A stretch of 64,000 nucleotides of DNA. Source: Vibrio superstes. GTDB lineage: Bacteria > Pseudomonadota > Gammaproteobacteria > Enterobacterales > Vibrionaceae. The notes under the pieces are model-generated. The model had not been told where the DNA came from and ran no database searches. It saw only the letters and a list, made by a program, of their open reading frames with translations. Below are positions 25,921 through 34,539 of this stretch, piece by piece. Numbering within the stretch: position 1 is the first letter of the stretch; each line of letters begins with the position of its first letter. A program made the position numbers and the translations under genes. Location: contig NZ_BCUR01000004.1 in the NCBI RefSeq assembly GCF_003569005.1, forward strand, positions 861,425 through 925,424, given 5' to 3'.

Positions 25921-26167
25921 TGAAATCCTTTTCTCCTGCTTAGCCCTAGATTTATTGCAATGTGCTTTCGATGCTAAGAGTTAACACATTAACTTTCGAA
26001 ATCAGACTTTTAGGGCGCTCTATATGAAGCATAACAGCTAGATGGGTAAAACCTAATTTGTTCTAGATCAAGTTTGATCGGGGTATGTGGAAATCCACAA
26101 TATCTCGAGTACGTCCAAAATCCGACAATGAGCCTAATAGATAGAATACCCATTGATAGGCATCATT
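25921..26167. promoter_or_regulatory. ttrSR / ttrBCA divergent control region with two 14-bp palindromes
   Basis: Two perfect dyads: GATCAA-GT-TTGATC at 26066-26079 and TGTGGA-AA-TCCACA at 26086-26099; centres are exactly 20 bp apart, about two DNA turns. A TAGAAT -10-like hexamer (26142-26147) would place their centres near -81.5 and -61.5. They are candidates for TtrR and a second regulator. No canonical FNR box (TTGAT-N4-ATCAA) is visible. Confidence 0.55.
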
Positions 26168-26977
26168 ATGGACTCATTGAAAAGACGGTTTCTCAGCCAG
26201 TTCGGTAAGATTTCCGCCGGAGCCGCACTTATTCCCGTAGTCGGGGTTAACACCGCGGTTGCAAGCACAGCCATTCGCAATAACGACCAAGCTGACCGAA
26301 AGGGCCAAGTTGGTAAGCGTTATGCGATGGCAATTGACCTACGTAAATGCGTGGGCTGTCAGGCTTGTACGGTTGGTTGTAGTGTGGAAAACCAAGCGCC
26401 AATTGGCCAGTTCAGAACCACAGTCAAACAATACGAAGTCTCTCTTAATGATGGCACTACGGCTCAGCAAGAAGTGAAGTCCTTCATGTTGCCTCGCCTA
26501 TGTAACCATTGTGACAACGCACCCTGCATCAAGGTTTGCCCTGTTCAAGCCACCTTCCAACGCGAAGATGGCATTGTGATGGTTGATAACGAACGTTGCG
26601 TTGCGTGTGCCTATTGTGTTCAAGCCTGTCCTTACGATGCTCGCTTCATCAATCACGACACCATGACTGCTGACAAATGTACCTTCTGTGCACATCGCCT
26701 AGAAGATGGTTTGCTACCGGCTTGTGTCGAAACTTGCGTGGGTGGTGCGCGTGTCATTGGTGATCTTAAGGATCCAAACAGCGAAATTAATCGTCTGCTT
26801 AATGAAAATAAAGACGACATCAAGGTGCTCAAGCCTGAGCAGAATACCAATCCGCATGTGTTCTATATCGGAATGAATGAGCGATTCGTCAGCCACATAG
26901 AGGGCAAGGCTGCGATTTATGACCCTGCGACTGATCATCAAGAATCCGCTATTGCGACACAAGGAGAAAAGGCATGA
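26168..26977 (+). CDS. ttrB: Tetrathionate reductase iron-sulfur subunit TtrB
   Basis: 269 residues from the ATG at 26168 (an upstream TTG at 26153 is less likely). The N-terminus has a twin-arginine-like signal (KRRFLSQFGK). Four Cys-rich clusters follow in the order typical of DMSO-reductase-family electron-transfer subunits: CVGCQACTVGC near residue 60, CNHCDNAPCIKVCP, CVACAYCVQACP, and CTFCAHRLEDGLLPAC. It passes electrons from TtrC to the molybdenum subunit TtrA on the periplasmic side. The stop overlaps the ttrC start. Confidence 0.93.
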   Translation: MDSLKRRFLSQFGKISAGAALIPVVGVNTAVASTAIRNNDQADRKGQVGKRYAMAIDLRKCVGCQACTVGCSVENQAPIGQFRTTVKQYEVSLNDGTTAQQEVKSFMLPRLCNHCDNAPCIKVCPVQATFQREDGIVMVDNERCVACAYCVQACPYDARFINHDTMTADKCTFCAHRLEDGLLPACVETCVGGARVIGDLKDPNSEINRLLNENKDDIKVLKPEQNTNPHVFYIGMNERFVSHIEGKAAIYDPATDHQESAIATQGEKA

Positions 26978-28089
26978 ATATCACTGAGGTGTTAGTTCCC
27001 GCTCAAGAGGTTGCTTGGCTACCGTGGGCTGTTCAATATTTCTTCTACATTGGTTCTGCGTACGCTGCTGCGATTTTGTTCCTGATTGCGCTTATCTTCA
27101 AAAACTCAACCAGTCACCAGTTTCGTTCAGCACTTGTGTTAGTGACGGCAATTGGCGGGATTGTTGGACCACTGGCTTTGACCGGTGATCTGCACCAACC
27201 AGGCAGAGCATGGCACTTCTATGCTCATATTACCCCTTGGTCTTGGATGTCGCTGGGCTCTTTGTTCTTGCCTTTATTCTCTGGGCTCGCTGTCGCTACA
27301 GCGTGGGTCTATCTAAGAGATGACATTGCACAATTGAAACACAGCGAGAACCCACTGCTAAAACGCTTGGCTTGGTTGACTCTTGGTCAATGGAAGGTAT
27401 CGGGAAAAATGATGGTGGCATTGGCTGCGACTACCGTACTGTCTGGTTTAAGTATTGCTCTTTACACTGGAGCAGAGATCGCGGTTTTGGCAAGTCGACC
27501 ACTGTGGCATCAGCCTGCATCACCTTTGCTTTGGTTCACTACGGCATTCTTCGCCGCGATTGGTTTAACCTTGTTGATTTTGGTTCTATTGCCTTCAACC
27601 AAGCCAAACCTGACAACAACCGACATCGCTATAGTGCAAAGAACCACTACCTTGGTCGGCGCCCTTGCCATCATTCTTACATCGATCTGGGCATCAAATC
27701 ATGGTGAGTTTAACCTATATGAAAACCACGCTTGGGGTATCAACCTAGGCATCATGACCCTGAGTATCTTGCTGTGTATGGTGTTAGCTGTACCGTTTTC
27801 ACGCCTATCGCAAACTAAGCTCGGCATGACAGCAGTGGCTACTGTCGCCATTGTTTCAGCATGGGCTGTACGTTGGGTAACCATGATGGAAGTTCAAACC
27901 ATTCCACGCATTGATGTGGGTCCATACCCTTATGAGTTACCAATGGGTAGTGAAGGCTTACTCGGCATTATTGGAATGTGTGGATTATGGTTGGCCTTGG
28001 CTTTGTTGGCCTCTGAGATAGTGTCGACAAAAGCGGGCTTACCTAAATCAAATACTCCTTCATCTCTTAACCATTCACATAGCTTGTAG
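26974..28089 (+). CDS. ttrC: Tetrathionate reductase membrane anchor TtrC (NrfD/PsrC family)
   Basis: 371 residues with about nine membrane helices and the NrfD pattern (AAAILFLIALIF early; TGDLHQPGRAWHFY near residue 70). It oxidises quinol and anchors TtrB and TtrA. Starts inside the ttrB stop (ATGA overlap), so expression is coupled. Ends 14 bases before ttrA. Confidence 0.92.
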   Translation: MNITEVLVPAQEVAWLPWAVQYFFYIGSAYAAAILFLIALIFKNSTSHQFRSALVLVTAIGGIVGPLALTGDLHQPGRAWHFYAHITPWSWMSLGSLFLPLFSGLAVATAWVYLRDDIAQLKHSENPLLKRLAWLTLGQWKVSGKMMVALAATTVLSGLSIALYTGAEIAVLASRPLWHQPASPLLWFTTAFFAAIGLTLLILVLLPSTKPNLTTTDIAIVQRTTTLVGALAIILTSIWASNHGEFNLYENHAWGINLGIMTLSILLCMVLAVPFSRLSQTKLGMTAVATVAIVSAWAVRWVTMMEVQTIPRIDVGPYPYELPMGSEGLLGIIGMCGLWLALALLASEIVSTKAGLPKSNTPSSLNHSHSL

Positions 28090-28103
28090 TCTGAGGAATC
28101 ATC

Positions 28104-31100
28104 ATGGATAACAAACGTCGTCAATTTTTGAAAGCAGGCCTTGCTGCTGGTGGTGTTGGAGCTTTTGCTGCAGGTTATGCGACAACCACGAAGCACATGG
28201 TACACGGTGTCATCGACGGTACCGCAGGTAAGAAAACGAATCACATTCATCACGGTAACTCATTGGAGACAGAGTACAGTGTGGATGAGAAGGGTAAGAT
28301 CTCACCCAATCCCAACCAGCGTGTAGCGCCTTCTATGTGTTTTGGTTGTTGGACATTGTGCGGTTTGCGTGTGCGTATCGATAATCGCAACGATGAGATC
28401 CTACGTATCTCTGGTAACCCATACCACCCGCTATCAAGCGACCAGCAGATCCCATTTAAGACGCCGGTTAAAGACGCCTATATTGGCTTATCTGGTGAAT
28501 CTGGCATCAACGGACGCTCAACAGCCTGTGCTCGCGGTAATGGCATGCTAGAGATCCAAAATAGCCCTTATCGAATCACCCAACCGCTAAAACGTGTCGG
28601 GAAACGTGGTGAAGGCAAATGGGAACCGATTAGCTATGAGCAGCTCATCTCCGAAATCACTGAAGGTGGTGACCTATTTGGTGAGGGTGAAGTAGAGGGC
28701 TTGCAGTCCATTCGTGATACGAAGACGCCACTTGATCCAAACAACCCAGAGTACGGACCAAAAGCGAACCAACTACTCGTGACTAACGCGGGTAATGAAG
28801 GCCGCGACGATATCCTGAAGCGCTTTGCGTTTAATAGCTATGGTACGCGTAACTTTGGTCACCACGGTTCTTACTGTGGATATGCTTTCCGCGCCGGTTC
28901 GGGTGCGATCATGAATGACCTAGATAAGTTTGCTCACTTAAAACCTGACTTCGAGAACGCAGAGTTCATCTTGTTCATCGGCATGTCACCGGCTCAAGCG
29001 GGTAACCCATTTAAGCGTCAAGCAAGACAACTGGCAAAGGCACGTACTGACGGTAAATTGAGCTACACCATAGTCACGCCAAGCCTTCCGGCTGGCTCTT
29101 CTAGTCTGGCTGCTGGCGATCGCAATAACTGGTTGCCTATTAAGCCGGGTACTGATTCCGCCTTGGTACTTGGTATGATCCAGTGGATCATTGATAACCA
29201 GCGTTACAACCAAGATTTCTTGTCTCGTCCTAGCGCGCAAGCAATGGAGAAGGCAGGCACAACGCATTGGTGTAATGCGACGCATCTTGTGATCAGCGAT
29301 GAGACTCACCCTAAGAATGGTCACATGCTTCGTGCATCAGACATTGGGCTGTTAATCGACGGTGAACCACTGTCTGATGAAGACGCATTTATTGCACTTG
29401 ATGCCACAACGTCAGAATTGGCATTAAATAATCTGGTTGATGAAGCGACTTTGTTTGTCGATCAAGAGGTGATGATCAACGGACAAAATGTTCGAGTGAA
29501 ATCATCATTGCAAAGACTGAAAGAGGAAGCCTTTAAATACGATCTGGCTTACTACAGTGAGCAATGTGATATCCCACAAGACCAAATTGTAGCGCTTGCA
29601 AAACGCTTCACCAGTTACGGGACTAAAGCTGTAGTGGATACCCATGGTGGTAATATGCACACCAACGGTTTCTATAATTCGTTCACCATTCTTATGTTGA
29701 ATGCGCTGGTTGGTAATGTGAATGCAAAAGGTGGCGCGATGGCGAAACCAGGCGGCTACCCAACATCGGTAGCAGGCCCACGTTATGACTTCACTAAGTT
29801 TAAGGGTAAGACTAAGCCTCAAGGCATCTTCCTGTCTCGCAGTAAGTTCCCTTACCAAAAGACCAGTGAATACAAACGCCGAGTGGCGGCAGGTGAATCA
29901 CCGTACCCAACAAGAGCACCATGGTACCCAATCTCGGCACCTTTGCTGACAGAGCATCTATCGGCTGCGATTGATGGCTACCCTTATCGAGCAAAAGCTT
30001 GGATTAACCACATGGCCAACCCGCTTTATGGTGTCCCTGGTTTAGATAACTTATTGGGTGAGAAACTCAAGGATCCAAAGCAATTGGGCTTGATCGTATC
30101 GATTGATGCATTCATCAACGAAACCACTGCATTGTCGGATTACTTAGTGCCTGACACTGTCACCTATGAAAGCTGGGGAATGGCGACGCCGTGGCATGGA
30201 GTCGCGACAAAAGCGATCACAGCTCGTTGGCCTGTGGTTGAACCTAAAACATCACAGACCCAAGACGGCCGTGCGATTAACCTAGAAAACTTCTTTATTG
30301 ATCTGGCGAAATCTCTAGGGCTAGGTGGCTTTGGTGACAATGCAATCAAAGATAGCCAAGGCAATTGGCATGGTATTCATAGCGCTGAAGATTATTATCT
30401 GCGTTCAGCGGCAAACCTGGCATTTACACAAGGTGGTGTGCCGGATGTGGATGCTGAAGACATTGTATGGTCTGGCTTAGAACGCTTAGTACCGGCAATG
30501 AATAAGACGCTTAAGCCAGAAGAGATGCGCAAGGTCGCTTATATCTTTGCTCGTGGTGGACGCTTTGAAGATGCCACCAACGCTTACGCAAAAGAGACCA
30601 TGAAGTACAAATGGAAAAAACCATTGGCGATATGGAATGAGAAACTGGGTACTTCGCGTAACACCATTAGCGGTGAACAATACAGTGGTTGTCCGACGTG
30701 GCACCCTCAGAAGTTGGCAGATGGTACGCCATTAGAGACTCAATACCCGAAAACTGAGTGGCCATTTACGCTGACTAACTTTAAGTCGAACATTCACAGT
30801 GCGGTGTCGAATCTTTCTCCACGATTAGACTCAATTAAGGGCTTCAATCCTGTTTACATTCACCCTCAAGATGCTGCATCTGCGGGTATAAAAACCGGTG
30901 ATCTGTTTGTGGTTGAAACCCCAAGTGCCAAGACTGAAGCCATTGCTATGGTGATTGAGGGCATTAGACAAGGCACTCTAGGCTTTGAGCATGGCTTTGG
31001 TCACAAAGAGCTAGGGGAGCGTTCTCATTGGATTGGTGATACACAGCAACCTGTAAAAATGAAGTCTAGCGATGGCGTCAATATCAATGATGTTGGCTTG

Positions 31101-31196
31101 ATTGACCCAACAAGAGAAGGCAAAGGCGTGATGCTGGATTGGGTTGTCGGAGCCGCCGCAAGACAAGCACTACCGGCTAAGCTCTACAAGGCGTAA
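28104..31196 (+). CDS. ttrA: Tetrathionate reductase molybdopterin subunit TtrA
   Basis: 1030 residues. Tat signal (NKRRQFLKAGLAAGG), then an Fe-S binding segment CFGCWTLCGLRVRI near residue 75 and a full bis-MGD molybdopterin oxidoreductase body with domains II-IV; the C-terminal dinucleotide-binding domain (about 900-1030) is complete. The FGHHGSYCG stretch near residue 250 contains a candidate Mo-ligand Cys. It reduces tetrathionate to thiosulfate in the periplasm during anaerobic respiration. A strong terminator follows. Confidence 0.94.
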   Translation: MDNKRRQFLKAGLAAGGVGAFAAGYATTTKHMVHGVIDGTAGKKTNHIHHGNSLETEYSVDEKGKISPNPNQRVAPSMCFGCWTLCGLRVRIDNRNDEILRISGNPYHPLSSDQQIPFKTPVKDAYIGLSGESGINGRSTACARGNGMLEIQNSPYRITQPLKRVGKRGEGKWEPISYEQLISEITEGGDLFGEGEVEGLQSIRDTKTPLDPNNPEYGPKANQLLVTNAGNEGRDDILKRFAFNSYGTRNFGHHGSYCGYAFRAGSGAIMNDLDKFAHLKPDFENAEFILFIGMSPAQAGNPFKRQARQLAKARTDGKLSYTIVTPSLPAGSSSLAAGDRNNWLPIKPGTDSALVLGMIQWIIDNQRYNQDFLSRPSAQAMEKAGTTHWCNATHLVISDETHPKNGHMLRASDIGLLIDGEPLSDEDAFIALDATTSELALNNLVDEATLFVDQEVMINGQNVRVKSSLQRLKEEAFKYDLAYYSEQCDIPQDQIVALAKRFTSYGTKAVVDTHGGNMHTNGFYNSFTILMLNALVGNVNAKGGAMAKPGGYPTSVAGPRYDFTKFKGKTKPQGIFLSRSKFPYQKTSEYKRRVAAGESPYPTRAPWYPISAPLLTEHLSAAIDGYPYRAKAWINHMANPLYGVPGLDNLLGEKLKDPKQLGLIVSIDAFINETTALSDYLVPDTVTYESWGMATPWHGVATKAITARWPVVEPKTSQTQDGRAINLENFFIDLAKSLGLGGFGDNAIKDSQGNWHGIHSAEDYYLRSAANLAFTQGGVPDVDAEDIVWSGLERLVPAMNKTLKPEEMRKVAYIFARGGRFEDATNAYAKETMKYKWKKPLAIWNEKLGTSRNTISGEQYSGCPTWHPQKLADGTPLETQYPKTEWPFTLTNFKSNIHSAVSNLSPRLDSIKGFNPVYIHPQDAASAGIKTGDLFVVETPSAKTEAIAMVIEGIRQGTLGFEHGFGHKELGERSHWIGDTQQPVKMKSSDGVNINDVGLIDPTREGKGVMLDWVVGAAARQALPAKLYKA

Positions 31197-31210
31197 CCGT
31201 TGAAGTTAAT

Positions 31211-31237
31211 AGGGCTAAGGCTACTTAGCCCTTTTTT
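31211..31237 (+). terminator. Terminator after ttrA
   Basis: AGGGCTAAG-GCTA-CTTAGCCCT stem followed by TTTTT. Confidence 0.9.
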
Positions 31238-31245
31238 CTTGGCTA

Positions 31246-32265
31246 CTATCTCAATTGTTTCAACCTTTGATTCGGCGTCATTCCCATAAGGGCCTTCATG
31301 GCGCGAGAAAAGTGGGTAGGGTTCTGATACCCCAGCTCTATGGCAATTCGAGCAAGGTCAAAGTCTGTATTTTTCATCAATTCTTCCGCACGTTCTTTTT
31401 TTATCTGCAGTACAATCTGCCTAAAGCCAGAGCCTTCTTGAGCAAGCTTCAATTGCAACTGCTTAGAGTGACACCCCACAACCATACTTAATTGATCAAA
31501 CTTTGGTAGCGCATCCATTGCATATGGAATTAGCGCGTTTTTGACGAGCTCTATGGCAGACAAATGGGTTAGGTCTGGTTTTGGCCTCAATTTTTTATAT
31601 TGAGCCTTGTGTTTGTCTGAATGAGATATGACTGGTAATTGCAAGTCGACGTCGCTGATAAACAGTTTCCCTACGGGCTTCTGATAAAAGAAGTGATTAG
31701 ATGTTAGCGGGTCAGGCAATGAAAATTCAGGCTTCGCGCTAGTTAGCCAAAGGATGTCAGGTTGCCACTCTTTATTTAGGTAATACCGAATGAGTTGTAT
31801 CAACATCGATATGGAATACAACTCCATTGGCTCATTACCCAAATCAACCACAAAATGCTGGTTTCTTCTTAGGAATACACCACCGTTAGTGCTTTCCATT
31901 TCAAAGAAATTAAACGTAGAAAGGTACCGATTCATTTCCAGACAAAACGCGACCAGAGCGTCATATAGGTTGGTCACACTGTTGTCGGTTTGAGCCACGA
32001 GCGCTACAACCTCAGAGGCATCTAGAGTCAGTGAGGCTTGAACGCCGAAATCTTTATAGCCTAGCTCAACGGCAGTTTGCATGAGTACCCGCAGTGGATA
32101 ACCTGCGATATTTCCTTCATTCAAATACATTAGCTGATCGTAGGTACCTACAGCCGTTTCTTTATCTAGAATGGCTTTAATATCAATACCTAACGATTGC
32201 GCGTGTTTTAGGATTGGCCGCGCCATTAGTGTATTAATCAGGGTTATCGTGTTTTGTTTACTCAT
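31246..32265 (-). CDS. AraC-family regulator (OruR/ArgR-like architecture)
   Basis: 339 residues: an N-terminal effector domain of the 'arabinose-binding-like' type (about 15-210) and a C-terminal double helix-turn-helix (about 240-335; LARIAIELGYQNPTHFSRAMKALMGMTPNQ is its second half at about 305-334). Divergent from the dipeptidase homologue, 137 bases between starts, which it probably controls. Effector unknown. Confidence 0.85.
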   Translation of the reverse strand: MSKQNTITLINTLMARPILKHAQSLGIDIKAILDKETAVGTYDQLMYLNEGNIAGYPLRVLMQTAVELGYKDFGVQASLTLDASEVVALVAQTDNSVTNLYDALVAFCLEMNRYLSTFNFFEMESTNGGVFLRRNQHFVVDLGNEPMELYSISMLIQLIRYYLNKEWQPDILWLTSAKPEFSLPDPLTSNHFFYQKPVGKLFISDVDLQLPVISHSDKHKAQYKKLRPKPDLTHLSAIELVKNALIPYAMDALPKFDQLSMVVGCHSKQLQLKLAQEGSGFRQIVLQIKKERAEELMKNTDFDLARIAIELGYQNPTHFSRAMKALMGMTPNQRLKQLR

Positions 32266-32402
32266 CCAGCAACCAGTTGAATTTCTATGAATTAATTAAA
32301 CTACAATTCCTGGCTATTTTCCAAAAATGGTCATTATAAAATCTGAATCGGATTAATCTTACCTCATTGATAACACACATGACTTTTTATAGAGGCTGGA
32401 AT

Positions 32403-33653
32403 ATGAAACTTAAACCGATTGCACTGGCGACATCTCTTTTATTTTCTGCTTATGGAATGGCACATGAAATAGGCCAAGAGCACGAACACGTTGAAGGAGG
32501 TTGGAATGCCAAGGCAGGTTTTGTTTCTGATGTTGATGTGGAATCGAGGCTTTGGAATCCGCGAGGAAAGTCTCAAGAAGAGTTGATGGCTCGTGCTCTG
32601 TTTCTAGCAGAAGCCTATGACTTAAAACGAACACCAGAGCAAATGGAGAAGGCAGAGGCAGCACGCAAAAAGTACAGTGATGCGGTTGTAATTAATTCAG
32701 TAATGCCAGTATCGGTTGGTGTGGTAGGTCATGGCGAAAAGAACTTTAAGGCGGGCATTCAGCGCAATATCGATGCGGGTATGACTCTTACTTCTGCTAC
32801 GTTATATGCCTTTCCTGGTGGTAACGGCGAAAAGACCATTTACCAGACTGCAACTGACTCTGACAAAGTCCTAAAGCAAATGTCGTTATCTCGAATTTCA
32901 ACAGTATCTGATATCTACAAGGCTAAACAAGAAGGCAAGACTGCGTTTGTTTATAATACGCAAGGCTCTGATCCTGCAATTGACGATCCTGAAGCGCATG
33001 CTAAGAAATTTGCAGAGCATGGCATCAAGGTTGCTAACTTTACATACAACAATAATAACGCTTTTGCTGGTGGTGGTTCGACTCAAGATTTAGGACTAAC
33101 TGACCTGGGCGTTGAGTGGGTAAAGCATGCACAAGCAAATGGAGTGGTTATTGATGTTTCCCATTCATCAAACCAAGCAACAATTGATGCCGCGAAAGTG
33201 TCAACTAAGCCCATGGTTGCATCTCACTCCAATGCAGCTGCATTGCACAACGTTTCTCGAAATATGAGTGATGAAGCAATCATTGCGATTGGCTCAACAG
33301 ACGGAGCAGTATGCCCGACTGGTGTTGGGTTGTTTCTTAACAAAGAAAGTGATGCTAGCCCTGAACGTTACGTGGAGCATGTTGAATACATAGCGAACTT
33401 AATCGGTAGGGATAAGGTGTGTTTTTCTACTGACTACGTCCACGGTATCTTGGATTGGCTTGAGCGTGACATTGGTAATGCTGATGTATACCCACCAGAA
33501 CTAGGCTTCGGTACTCCTGCATCCAATATTGCACCAGAAAACATCTGGGATGTTGTTGCGCTATTGGAGGCTAAAGGTTGGACTGACAAAGAAATTCGTG
33601 GCTTCCTTGGTGAAAACTTAATGCGAGTCTACGCTGCTAACTGGGAAGGCTAA
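32403..33653 (+). CDS. Secreted M19 (membrane dipeptidase) homologue with altered metal site
   Basis: 416 residues from the ATG at 32403 (GAGG in good position; an upstream in-frame start adds an implausible tail before the signal peptide). Signal peptide ends near GMAHE, so it is exported. The C-terminal two thirds follow the M19 renal-dipeptidase family: VIDVSHSSNQATIDA (His254), MVASHSNAAALHNVSRN (His275, Arg286) and CFSTDYVHG. The family's first HxD motif is absent (VVINSVMP at 95-102), and the bridging Glu region reads YNTQGSD (Gln187). Three of the usual metal ligands therefore appear changed. It may use another metal arrangement or have a non-peptidase role. Confidence 0.75.
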   Translation: MKLKPIALATSLLFSAYGMAHEIGQEHEHVEGGWNAKAGFVSDVDVESRLWNPRGKSQEELMARALFLAEAYDLKRTPEQMEKAEAARKKYSDAVVINSVMPVSVGVVGHGEKNFKAGIQRNIDAGMTLTSATLYAFPGGNGEKTIYQTATDSDKVLKQMSLSRISTVSDIYKAKQEGKTAFVYNTQGSDPAIDDPEAHAKKFAEHGIKVANFTYNNNNAFAGGGSTQDLGLTDLGVEWVKHAQANGVVIDVSHSSNQATIDAAKVSTKPMVASHSNAAALHNVSRNMSDEAIIAIGSTDGAVCPTGVGLFLNKESDASPERYVEHVEYIANLIGRDKVCFSTDYVHGILDWLERDIGNADVYPPELGFGTPASNIAPENIWDVVALLEAKGWTDKEIRGFLGENLMRVYAANWEG

Positions 33654-33677
33654 ACGCACTCAAGATACAAGGTGGGG

Positions 33678-33848
33678 CTAAGCCAAGGGCATACTAGATT
33701 CAAAACTATAACAGTTCGGTCTATGGCCTGAGTTAGATTTTTTGTATAGAGAGAAGCGCATTTCACTAGGGTAACCCGAAGCTCTAAGATATTTAGGTAA
33801 GCCGATTCTAGTGTAGTAGTTTGCGTTTCGGTTCTTGGTTATGTACAT
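33678..33848 (-). pseudogene. Integrase N-terminal relic (left copy)
   Basis: From the ATG at 33848 the frame reads MYITKNRNANYYTRIGLPKYL and continues to SLYKK, matching the N-terminal arm-binding segment of phage-type tyrosine integrases and resembling the relic at 50225-50419 position by position (Y..K..N..YYTRI..PK.L...G.P). No catalytic domain follows. It sits just behind a tRNA-Ser 3'-end copy and hairpin, where such integrases normally start. The rest of the gene has been lost. Confidence 0.6.
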
Positions 33849-33890
33849 GATCGTGACACCTATTGGGATCATGCGAAAAACAATAGGCAT

Positions 33891-33935
33891 TTATAAAGCC
33901 CAAGTCTTTGTGAATCAATGACTTGGGCTTTATAA
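33891..33935 (-). terminator. Hairpin beside the left tRNA-Ser fragment
   Basis: Perfect 16-bp arms (AAAGCCCAAGTC / GACTTGGGCTTT core plus four flanking pairs) with a 13-base loop. It holds the place of the tRNA-Ser terminator at 50462-50485. Confidence 0.7.
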
Positions 33936-33938
33936 ATG

Positions 33939-33961
33939 TGGCGGAGAGATAGGGATTTGAA
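33939..33961 (-). repeat. Duplicate of the tRNA-Ser 3' end (attachment-site copy)
   Basis: 23 bases identical to 50491-50513, the last 23 bases of the tRNA-Ser gene (including CCA, read on the minus strand); after two mismatches CCTAG also matches. Same orientation as the intact tRNA. Classic scar of integration into a tRNA 3' end. Confidence 0.8.
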
Positions 33962-34477
33962 ATCCTAGGTAGACGTCAAATTTGATTTTAAAGCACTGAT
34001 TTTGATGAACTAAATTCTATCCTGAGCCTAGAGGGGCTCTGTGATTGACTCACCTTATTGATTACCTTAGCAAGTCCTATTCTAGAGGGCAATGTGACCC
34101 GGAAAAATAGTTAGGGATTGGAGGAAATAGTTAGGGATCACTCTGAGATTTAGAAAGATTTAGACGAACAAACACCATTGGTTTGTGAAATACATGGCCG
34201 ACTGAATCGGGAAAGGGGGGCTATAAGCTGGAAATGCCTAGATCATTTTTCATGGGGTCGCGTAACACGAAACTGCCCCGAAGTTTGTGTGAGCGTGCTT
34301 AATTTGATTTCAACTTCTTCAAATAGACATTCTTTGTACACTTAGAACTCTAATCAGAAGCCCTAAATTAGCGTTCGACTACACATACTTCTAGTTCAAC
34401 ACCACGAAATAAGTAATTGCGAACCCTAGTTATAACTCGTTTATTGTGTGCTAGATTAATCGTCTGCGAGATGAGTG
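33962..34477. other. Island junction DNA without recognisable gene
   Basis: About 516 bases with no convincing frame. A 14-base motif AAATAGTTAGGGAT occurs twice in direct orientation (34105-34118 and 34125-34138, 20-base period). Otherwise I see nothing I can name. Confidence 0.5.
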
Positions 34478-34512
34478 AAAGCGAAATGCTTTAGGAAAAA
34501 GTATTTCGCTTT
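34478..34512 (-). terminator. Terminator of the TRAP operon
   Basis: Perfect 10-bp arms AAAGCGAAAT / ATTTCGCTTT with a 15-base loop, 28 bases past the dctM stop. Confidence 0.6.
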
Positions 34513-34539
34513 TAGGAGAGACATTACCCAACGTTGCTC

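Noticed and set aside
26066..26079. FNR box before ttrB
   Set aside because: The half-sites are in the wrong relative orientation (ATCAA-GT-TTGAT rather than TTGAT-N4-ATCAA).
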